Assembly (NCBI GenBank): GCA_037951105.1
Contig: JBAMJV010003338.1
Location: forward strand, 95,020 to 159,019
DNA length: 64,000 bases
Source of the DNA: Echinarachnius parma
Taxonomy: Eukaryota; Echinodermata; Echinoidea; Clypeasteroida; Echinarachniidae
Direction of reading: 5' to 3'
Below are positions 48,355-60,300 of this stretch, piece after piece. A program made the position numbers and the translations under genes. The number at the start of each line of letters is the position of its first letter. The first letter of the stretch is position 1. The notes under the pieces are model-generated. The model ran no database searches. It was not told the DNA's origin and saw nothing but the letters and a program-made list of their open reading frames with translations.

Positions 48355-51300
48355 CTAAAAAGAAGTAGGGTGTACAAAAAATGAAACATCAATGAAAAGC
48401 ATTTTTAAACTAAAGATATAAATTCAAATTACCAGTTGTTGCCTACCTATCACAAGATTTTCATGTACATGCGCAACTATGGGAAAATATTGTATTTTTT
48501 TTTTCCAAAACTCAACATAACTGCAATCAAACCTGCTGTATTCCAATGGGCAATAATAAAACATATGATTTTGACAATATCCATAATCAAAGGCAATGTG
48601 GTATTTTATATAAAATATAATTTTTGTTTCAATGTTGGAAATGGCTTGCATTGGTTCTTGCGTGATATAAATACTGGTCTATCACCATTATTTTATACTG
48701 TTGTACTAATTTCAATCTTCAGGCTAAAAAAAATAACAGTAAAATGGCAAACTGATTTGGTCGCCATGGTTACCTTCTGGTCATCACCAGAGTGCTCCGT
48801 GAAGCCGCTGTCCGATGAGCATTCCTCCCCGTCCCTCCTCTCCTCATCCTTCCCCCTCTCCTCCTCCTCCTCCTCCCACGGAGGCGAGGCCTGGTCGGAG
48901 CATCGCTTCAGGGCAAACTTGTAGACGCCATAACCGGATAGACCCATGGTGAACCAGAATTTCTCAACGGTGTATAGACCTGGGAAGGATTTAACAATAA
49001 GGAAATGTTATAGGAGATGTAAAAGGTCTTCTTGATCACCCCTCTTTCCTCAACCTTCCCCCTCTCTTCTTCATCCTCCAACTCTACCTCCCATGGAGGA
49101 GATGACTTGGCCGAGCATCGCTTCAGGGCAAACTTGTAGATGCCATAACTGGATAGACCCATGGTGAACCAGAATTTCTCTACTGTGTATAGATCCAGGT
49201 TGGAGTAAACAAGAAGGAAATGTTAACCCGTTGAGGACGAATTGATTTTGGTATAACACGCATTCTCCATAGACTCGAGCCCGAAATATTTCGGGACCAG
49301 TCCTCAACGGGTTAAAGTTGTTAATTCCTCCTTCTGCATCCTTCTTTGCTCTTCATCCTCATCCTCTTATCTAAATCTCCAGAGGGGAGGACTGATCTGA
49401 GCATCGTTTCAGGGAAATTTGTAGATGCCGAAACCAGATAGAACCATGATAAACCACAATTTCTATACTGTGTACCTACAGATCTGGGTATAGACATATA
49501 GACCCGGGATGGATTTAAAAAAGGACAAAATCAAAAGGTCATGTAAAAAGTCTTCACCCATAGTGAACGCCAAACAGGAATTTCTCAACTGCGCATAGGC
49601 ATGGAAAAGAGTTAAGATTATTACGGCCAATATAAAAGGTGATGTATTTATCCTACTTTATAAATATTTATCTTCTGTTATTCTGAAAACAACACTTAAA
49701 AAACTTTCAAATTAACCTGTTTACTTGCAATTCTTAACAGGTCTATTGACCTAACAAACAAGATTTTGTTTTGTTTAAAAAAAAAAACAGCCAAGGCCCC
49801 AAGACAAGACCAGTTAACCTGTTCCCTACGAGTTTATGAAATCCCCATAGACTTTGTACACAACCCACTCGGTTCCCGTGATCAAGGGGTTAAACAAAGA
49901 TCCAGCCAATACAAACTCAATATTGAGATTTTCCACTCCTTACCATCGTATCGGTATCCATACTCAGGGGCGTAGGGGCTGTGTAGCTTGTATCCTCTGA
50001 TGACCCGCACCAGACGACCACTCTCAACGTTCTTACTCAGAGCAAGATTGCCTGTCATCAAACAAGATATAAATGATTAATAGTATAGTGGAAATGCACA
50101 AAATGTACAAGCCAGTTTGCCTGTGATCGGTAAAATAATTAGCTTTGGGCCACCAGATTACATTAATGCCTAATTCCACTGATCCAAAATTTGCAATCCA
50201 ATACATGTTTGTCTAGTCTCTTTGGGACCCCCATAAATCAGGTTTCAGGTCACAAGAAATCTGTTGTTTGTTTCACTCCCGACAGGGCCAAAGGCCCACA
50301 AATTTCTAGCATCGTAATGGAAATTGCTTTAATGCTAATATTTAAATCAACTTGTAATAATAACACTAAATACAGGGTTGTTTTCGGTGCTGTATAGCAT
50401 TTGTATCATCTTTGGTCCTAAGGTACAGTTAACCCGCACAATTATTTCATGCCATCTAGCCCAGGATACAATAGGATACAATAGGGTACAATACCAGCCC
50501 ACAAAAAGTGTGTGCAACATCTCCACTCCCTGGGTCCCTACGGGGTCTCCATTCAAACACACACCATGGGGTGTTGCATTAAGAATATTATTATGATCAA
50601 TCAAATGCAAGTCATGTGAGCCAATCAAATACCCACATTTAGACGCACTTTCTGGCAGAAGATGAATCGCATCTTTGCATTTGATTGCAACTCGAGGTTG
50701 CCTGGCTGGAATGCTCCCAGGGAATGGAAAATGTGCACTGGATTGAGTGCAGTATGTATCCGATGACCGGGGTAATAATAGTGATGCGCTGCGAGCGTTG
50801 AAAGACGGAACGTGCGCTATATAATGCTATGCCCCCCTTGGTAGAGAGAAGCAATACTGGACTGATTGTGCAGCCGATGTGATATTTTCATTGATAAGTA
50901 AAGGAACCATGTATTCCTTATGAAAGAAGTGAACGTTTTTTGTCAGATTGATCTCCAAAGCAATCAAATTTCTATCCTTTTTTCTATAATCGACATTCTG
51001 GAACACTTTTTATTTCAATCCTTCTGTAAACCATCTAAGCAACGCGGCAAGGTACAAGTGAAGCATGACAGCTTTGCCTTCAAGTAATTTGGATTGAATT
51101 TGATTTAAGGTTAAAGTAATCCATTTACTTTATATTTTTCCCAAAAGTAATATTCGAGACTTCAGTCATATCATTGGAAGATTCTAGAAATAATACGTAG
51201 GCTTTTCATGGAAAATAAACTGTCGAAAGTGTCTACAGAAGCTTTAACATTCAGTCGTAAAAAAAAAAAAAATCAAAACTCATTTCATTTCTCTGTTACC

Positions 51301-54300
51301 ATTTATAAGCTAATACACGGTACAAGAGAAGTTTGAATGCTCCAAGTGATTGTGGTTAAATTTTCACAAAGTTAATGGACTTTAATGAATCACTTCAGAC
51401 AAAATGTTTTTTTTTTAATTTTTTATTTTCATCTTGCTCACCTCTCTCCAGTGTCTGGTCCTTGGACTGAGGGGCAGTTCTCAGGTTCTTGGGGTTATTC
51501 TTTGTGCCTTTTAGATCCCTGCCACCTGCAAAGGGAAAAGTAAACAAAGTTTATTATTGATCATGAACAAAGATGGTCTCTGGCTATTTGGTAGAACACA
51601 GGTCTAGCAATCTAGAGGTCTGGGGACTGGGGCAAACAACAACTATTGATAATGAACAATTAAATGCTTTCTGGCTCAGTGGGTAAAGCAAAGGGTCTAA
51701 CAATCCAGAGGTATGGGGACTGGAGGCAGTTCTCAGGTTCTCGGGGTTATTCTTTGTGCCTTTAAGATTCCTGCCAGCTGCAAAACGAAAAGTAAACAAA
51801 CAACAACTATTGATAATGAACAACAATACTTTCTGGCTCAGTGGGTAAAGCAAAGGTTCTAACAATCCAGAGGTATGGGGACTGGAGGCAGTTCTCAGGT
51901 TCTTGGGGTTATTCTTTGTGCCTTTGAGATCCCTGCCACCTACAAGAAGAAAAGTCACTAGGGTCCCCTCTGGTCCAGGAGGTAGAACATTGGTCTAACA
52001 ATCCAGAGGTCTGGGGACTGGGGGCAGTCCTCAGGTTATTGGGGTTATTCTTTGTGCTTTTCAGACCCCTGCATCCTGCAAGAAGAACAATCAAAGTTAA
52101 ACAAATATAAAACCGAACAAATACAACAAGGCTCTCTGGCTCAGTTGGTAAAGCAAAGGTCTTGCTATCCAGAGCTATAGGGACTGGGGGTAGTTCTCTG
52201 GTTATTGGGGTTCTTCTTTGTGCATAAACTAGGGTCCTTTCTGACTCAGTTTGTAGGGGACATGTTGAGCATATCAAGCAAATAAAATCCATTGTATTTT
52301 AACCCCAGGATTCTTCTTTATGACGAAAAGAACCTCTAGAAGAGGCACACTCTACCAATCTTGCAACAGCATAAAAGAGTCACATTTGACTTCTACATGT
52401 ATGTAGTAACTCAATTTGCCCAGTGAATGTAAGGCACTCTTCCATACCCACGTTTAGGTTTTGAGCACATACAAAAGGCTATCAAGATGATCCTAATCTA
52501 GCGCACATTGAATAAGTATTGGACTTTGCAATACAACTATATATGTAATGAATGATGTTCATGTTGTGCTCTTGCAACGGAGAAATTTCTGTTGCGAAAG
52601 CACAAAAAGCTGAACAGGCCCAATAACAGCAACTCAAACGCACCACTTGAGTGCTATATACCTCCGCCAATACTAAAGTCCATTTGCCAAATATGTCAAT
52701 ATTACTTCTTGTGCAACTTTGGACTACGACTTTTGACGTTAAATTTAACAGGTTCGTTTCTAGAAGGACAGGAAGCTTCTATGAAAAATTTGTTGAGATA
52801 TCTGCAAAATTGTACGCAGGAGACTGTTCACGAACAAACACACACACAAATGAAACCGAAAACATAACCTCCTGCAGCTTCTTGGTGGAGCTTATTAGAC
52901 CAACTCACCTTGACCAGTGAATGTGAAGCACTCCCCCATATCCAGGTCGTCCTCGTATCCTCCCGAGAGGGCCACCGAGTAGCACCCCTCCTCGCCCCCG
53001 TGGATCCCCGACACGGTTGGTCTGTGGATTCCGTCTCGCGAGCACTCCATCCGGGTCTCCCACGCGGTACCGACTTCGACATCTGCCAACGAAAAGATAT
53101 TATATCAAGAATCCTGTCAACAAGTTATTAACAGTTTTTCCATCCCGGGTAAGTAAAAAATGTTTGTGTTTTTATTTTAGTGGCCCGAAACCCTGTACGT
53201 TGTTCTGACTTTACATCTTCCAACGGAAACAAGTGATCAATTATAAAAAAATGAACTGCTTTTCCTTGTGGCCCAGCTCAGCTCAGCTGGGCAAATAAAA
53301 ACAAGTGAACAAATTTTTGAATTCTAGTGGCAATTCAATTATTTTCATAGAGGGGCAGAGTTAGAGTGGACCGAAATCTTAATCTGAAATGCAAATCTAG
53401 TTCCCCTAAGCAAAGAAAAACATTTATAAACAAATGTCATGGCTGCCCATTTGGGCCAGTGGAATTAACCAATGAGATCCATTGGCCCAAGCTACATTCA
53501 GTGACCCTGGGCCTCTGGGCCTGTGCTAATTAATGTTGGGCACATTGGTTTAAATTACAGGGTTGGAATCTTGCATTATCCACGTAAAGTGTCACAGTGC
53601 TATCAACATTTAATTTGCTGACTATTCCATTTGTGGACCAGTGCAATATGAAGCGATCCGTGGGCTTTTGATGTCTATTGCAGAAACAATGCAGTTGATA
53701 AACATGATCAGCTACAACTATCCAACCGTGAAGGTTGGATACCGAACTGCTGTCCGTTTGGACTCGGCACTAATATATTCTTACCTGGTATAGCCCCAAA
53801 TGTATTTTCTCTTGGCACACGCTTCACAGGTTTGTAGTCCGCATCTTCATCAATGCTGTCCACCACACTGAAATCAATATCGCCTCCTTCAACTGGTTGC
53901 TATGGAAACAATTGAGGAAAGCCAACAGTCATTTATTTTGTTATTTGATTCTGGTCACTTTTAGGCCAAATTAAACATAATAAATGTTTGGAATCCCCGC
54001 CCACTTTTTTTAATGAGGCCGCCCGTTTGTTTGTTTTAATTTTTAAAAAAAACTGAATATTTCAGCTTTTTGGGAAGAAAAATAGCCTGGCTGGACATCT
54101 TGAAAAGTCTGCCAAGCATCCATTTTCGATAAAGCCAGGTAGTATTTAATAAAAATTAAAAAGGGCCTCCGCTTTCCTCTTTTACTAAAAGGCAGGAAGT
54201 TTACACTACGTCACCTGCCATACATGTAGTCAGGCATAGCTCCACTCCCTCTATTGGGCCCTGTACGAGTAGATCATCAGGAAAATAGAGCTCAATGGTC

Positions 54301-57300
54301 AAATATTTCTTAGAGATTCAATCAGATGTGCAAATCTTCTTTTCATCCTGTTCATGCTAGATACTAATTAAATTTTCTCCCTTTTCGCCCAGTGGACCAG
54401 TATGTGAATCTGGTGGCCCCAAACGAAGAAAAACAACTCAAGTTGGATATGACAAAATATATATACCATTTTAATGTTATATGAAAATCAGCAAAATCAG
54501 TTTTCCCGACTTATTGGTCGTTTTGTGGTGTAAGGTCACATATTTTTCTTATAGCTAATGGCTCTGGTTTTTTTAAAGGTGCCAAAAGGCTTAATGGCAC
54601 TTTGAGGGCCTGTATTTTGAAAAACATACTGAACTGAAAACTTATTTTTGTATTTTCTTATAGCATCCACCTAGATTGATCTCCCATACCTTAACGAAAA
54701 TATTTGGACTTCCCTTTATATAGGTCAGATAACCCTAAAGGGCCAATTGTTAACGGAAATTTGTCAACCAAAAATGGGTTCAATTATGTTCAGGTATAAA
54801 AAAACACTAACAGATTTTTTTGTTTTTTTATTTGTTGATAATTATGAACGAGTGTGAGTTAAACTTTCAGAAAATTAATGGCGCTTAATATGTAAAGTAA
54901 TATTTTGACAGTACAATGCCATCAAAATTGGTGTTTCGGACGTTACATCCTCCGTTAACAATTTAACCCCTCATTACCCCTACCAGTATCATAATTTATT
55001 GAAATGATATCAGTATGAAAATTGAACTAACAGTTTCCTCATCATATTGCCTAAAAGGGAAATGACTGATTTCTTAAGCCAGCGATTAAAAAAAAAAAAA
55101 AACATGAAATGCACACATGCTCTCATTTTCCGTTAACAATTTTGTAACGTCCGAAACAATATTTCTTTAGAAATAATTTTTAAAAGGGGGATAACACAAA
55201 CAATTATTTATCTCAGTTTTGAAGAGACTTGATGTACCTTCCCATCACAGAAAAAAAAAATGCAATAACTTATTGTATTATGATTATATCTTTAAAGTTA
55301 ACTTTCCGTTAACATTTGTAACATCCGAAACAAATGTAACGTCCGAAACCAAAAATGATACTTATAAGCTCATAAGTCACAGGAAAGGGCACATTATATG
55401 AATCAATCATCATAATATAAAATAGTATTCATTTTGAAACAAATTTACACATGAATTGGGTAATTAATTGCCAAAACAAATGTTTGAGATCAACCAATGG
55501 GCAATTCCATAAATTCGGACGTACATTTCACACACTTCAATTAGGTACTAAAGAAGAAGTTAATGTAAATCATACAATTTTATGTGATCAATAGATTGCA
55601 AATGATGAGTAGAAAATAATAATATGACTTATTCAGATTTTACCACCTTAATGACCTTGTACCGATTAAAAAACACTGCATGGTCGGACGTACTCAGAGA
55701 AAATGATTTTTCTGACAAGAGGATTTCAACTGGAAAACTCTGTGAAGTTAATCATTTTTTGGGGCCAAATCATCTATTACCATGTTGATAAGATTGTAAA
55801 TGATGGGAAATATAAAAAAAATTGTAATATTTCCCCTTCGAAGTATGGAATATTTACGCTTTATTTTTGTGTCGGACGTACAATGTCGGACGTACAAGAC
55901 TGCCGTGTCGGACGTACATGTGTTATACCAATGCAAGTCTACTTGCTGCTGAAATATTTGCTGTAAATAGACACTTTAAGTCATAGTTAGTAAGTAATGT
56001 TGTCTTAAATAGTAGATATAAACATTTTATCACTGTACCATTAAATTTTGGCAGTATAATACAAATAAAAACACAAATAATCTTCACTAACATGAATATG
56101 CACTGATGGGACTACATGAACTAGATTTATAATGTATATTTGAAGTTTAGGGTTGATTTTTCATCACAAAATGTATGTTTGTTGTTCTTTCCTACTAAGA
56201 AAATTGTTAAATGTCCTAAGTGAGTCAAAACAAAATAATAATTATACAACGTGGTCCACCTGAAGTATGTTTTTATGATATATTTTATAATGACAGCATG
56301 ATAGTGTGTAGTATTAGTATGTAAATAGCCATACAAAAATGTGACTATGGAATGTCCAGCCATATGATGATGATTTGTTATAATTAGGGATATGAATCAC
56401 TAAGTAATTAAGAGATATTACATTTGAATACACTCTTTAATCATACAGATAAGATACAGTGTGAATTTAAGTGTTTTAGGCTGGCAAAACTCTATTCATT
56501 TCAATGCTGTGTCGGACGTACATGGTCGGACGTACGCAAAAAGTGTACGTCCGACCACCCATTTTTTCCGTAATTAGTGATGATTGGAATTTTTTTTTTT
56601 ACTCTCTGTGTAGAGGGGTTAGAACTTGCTTTGCATTGACATCCTGCCCTTTATTGGATTCTTTGTCTTTTCGTGAAATAGAAATTAAGTGTTTTTCCGT
56701 GTCGGACGTACATGACAAAAATAGTCCTGATATTAATTAGCTACAAATCGTAATTAAAAGAGTATTTTTCTAATTTTTTTGTGTTAATGGATTCAGAAAG
56801 TTATACTGTTTACATCTATCATGGTCAATTAATTATTCAGTCTTTTTTAATTGAAATACATAAAAAGATCAAATGGTATGTTACAGCAAAGAAAAATCAG
56901 CAACTTCAGTATGCCTGGATTTGGAAGGGTCTCTTGACCTTGAACTTAGTCCAAAAAAATTTTAACGAATGGTTTTTGACAGTTCACATTATTACCTTCA
57001 AATTGATGTATTATTTGGACCAATATGATGATTTTGAAATTTTGGCCTACTGGTTGACATATTTATGGAATTGCCCCAATGTAAACAAATGTGTTTCGGA
57101 CGTTACATGGGGTAATTGTTAACACAAAATTGATATTTTAGTGCATTTATTTTCAAAATGATAATATATGGTTATTATTATTCATTTAGATCATGTAAAT
57201 GAAACATAATCATCAAAATACATGATGCTTTAATAACATTTAGATGCTTCGTCTGCCCCAAATCCACATTTTCACCAATTTTTCAGCGATTTTTCTCAGC

Positions 57301-60300
57301 TAATTTGTAACCACTAAAGATTTACAAGACACTTGATATAGTGAATGATATGACTAATCTACTTGGAACAATAACCTTTCTTTTGTGGAACTGAAACACT
57401 ACCTGCTGCAACAACTCCTGTATTTTGTTTACCATTTACAGAATATTTTGTATGGTATTGTGAGCTCGTTTCGGACGTTACAAAATGGTGTTAACACACA
57501 TTTTGATTGCACAAAAAATTCAATTTGGAACATTTAAAAAAGTATTATCTACATTTTTCATGATCTATATGCTTCCTGCTCCAAGCAAAAGTGTTTTGAA
57601 AAATAAATTATCAGTTATTTGTCTCTGGGAAGGAACTTTTATTTATAAAATGTGAGGAATTGCTATTTTTGCCCCATAATTGTTCATGTTGTAAAGCACA
57701 CACAGAACTACATGTATACTGATTTTGTTTTTTTGTATCACATCAAATGCATTATTAGGTTGATTGCCTTTATAATGTTCTATAAGAAACAAATGTTAAG
57801 TCTCTGTTTCATTATTCATTTAGTGGAAATATAGACATTTTCATTAACAGAGCCTTTTAGTGGTATACAAAAGTACAGTATAACTATGCTAAATTTACTC
57901 AAAGTTGCAAAACCTGTTTTTTCATATACTTAAACTTGATAAGAAGAAAATAATCTGCGCTGATCCACATGTTTTACTGACACTAATTAAAATGTTAATC
58001 ATTTGTAAAATTTAAAAAATCCACATGTTAAAACAAAAGTTAGTTTTTAAATACTATATGGCATATATGTAAACTATAGGTACAGTACATGTACACCATG
58101 ATAATTCCTTATCTTATTCTTAAGGCAATTTCCAGAACATTACTGGTTTATGATCATTTACATTTTTGCGCAAGTCAGCTATGTTTGAAAAATGTAACCA
58201 TATCTGCTGGAACAAATATATTTTCTTGACCATAACCTTATGTGGTACATACAAGTGTACTGTACATGTGCCATTATAACTTGAATTTGAGGTTTTGCTA
58301 ATATCATATTGATCAGTAATGCATTTATGACAGTTATTCTAATTTTCAATAATAGTTTGATAATAGTTTGATAAAATTAGTTTGAGCTTCATGTTTTATC
58401 AAAATAAGAAAATGGAAAATTCAAATCATATACAATGTATGTCATTGTACAATTTACATATACTTTTATCTTTTGTAAAATGATGAAGGAAACTCTGGAA
58501 AGTCACATCGATCATCCTTTGACTGTATATTAATAACAGTTTCTAATTGCATGTAATATTTGTACAAAATCTTGGATTTTGTCTATCAATATGGACTTCA
58601 TTCACTATCCCTTTCGTTGGGAGTTCAATTAATGCACATATTTATGGGTTTTGCTTGCAAAATCGTGCAAACAAAGCGAGTTAAGATATGTTTTGAAGTG
58701 ATGTTAACACCATGTAACGTCCGAAACAAAATAGGGTATGTCATAACATAATGCAACTTTACTACAATAAATTACAGATCACAATTCTCAAATTGTAGTT
58801 ATTGTAGTACACAGTACTTCATAATTTCACTAAAACCCTTAAAATTGTCTCTACTTTGGAGATCTGAACATATAATTATATATATAAATCAAGTTTACAT
58901 GTACTGTACTGTACTATAATGTATATGGTTGATAGAAGACCCCTTTCTGTGCTATGAAGTTAATTTGACCATTTCAAAGAAGAATTTGGATAGATTTACA
59001 TCTAAACATATATTTTCTGTATTTAAATATTCCAAAATAGCAAAGATTTAAACCACAACTGGTCATAGAAGTGTAAAAAAAGGGTAAATGTTAACAATGT
59101 GTAACGTCCGAAACACATACAAGAATCAAATTTGAATTTTGTTTGCAAGTGTCTTGCTCCAATTTTATATCATGTAAATATGTCCTATCATGTATTGTTT
59201 CCATTACAATAAGTTTGAACCAACAACAGTAAACAAAATTTGCATTACAAAAACTTCAAATTGCAAAATTCAAATTTTAAGGCTATTTTTCACTTTAAAA
59301 TGACCTAAAAACTAAAATTTAAGAAACAGAAGCCCCGAAAATGGCACACATGATGTCAGAAGCCCATTTTAATTATTTGTATTATTTGTAATGCCATTTG
59401 GAATAGTAGGATTTTAGTATGGCAATGTGAAAATATATCATATTTTTCTTTTAAATATAGGAAATCCTAAATGTCCATAGATATTTCGCAGAATTGGGGA
59501 TAGATTAAGCCCAGATATTTATATTTCACGAAAATATAAGTTGTGTCAATGTTAAAAACACATGTTTGAAGTAACGCTGTTAGGTAAACAAAAAATCCCG
59601 GCCCGTTCTCGGATCGTTAGAATTCTATATCGCTAACGAGATCTCGGATCGGATCGGATCTCGGAGAAAAAAAAATTGCAATTTGCTCTGAAAAAATGCA
59701 GCGTTGTAGACTCATCTTTCTGTTTTATATGGCAAAAATATTAATAATAATGACGTTTCGAGGCATGTACATATCAATTTTTACGGAAAAATAATATTCA
59801 GATTATTCAGAGTTTCGCAAGAAAAGTATTTTTTTCGATGGTTTGTTCGGCATCGCACCACACGTTTCACAGAAACTCAACCCGCCAATCGCGTGGAAAA
59901 CCGCGCTTGTGAGCCACTGCCGGGCCACTGCCCTCAAAAATCAGCTATAAATTACCCTTTTAGGGAACCACACAATTCTGGTAATCTACTTACATGATAA
60001 CATGGCATCTGAAAGCCGAACAGAATACAAAATAACCCCCCAAATCAAAGACAAAACTGCTGAATTATCGATATATTTCCAAAGAAAAAATCGGATTACG
60101 GACGGCTAGGCCTCGAGAGAACTCCAATGAGTTAGCTAGCTATAGCTTGCATGCACATGCAACAAGTTATTAGGCGTTAATTTGGTCGTATTACTTTGCG
60201 TGTGTTATGGTGAACGTTTTTTCTTACGCGAGATCCATCCGCCGAAAAGTGGGGAATTCCCGGCGGCGGATCTATATCTGCACACGCAATTATACAAGCA

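Noticed and set aside
49020-49197. Second functional exon 7
   Set aside because: The acceptor AG is lost and the frame runs into a stop soon after the SRA part.
51573-52192. Functional tRNA genes
   Set aside because: A-box-like D arms are good, but there is no B box, no paired acceptor stem and no proper anticodon arm.
56781-57122. 113-codon open frame in intron 2
   Set aside because: AT-driven composition, opposite strand to the gene, no recognisable domain, and it ends in the recurring CGGACGT motif.
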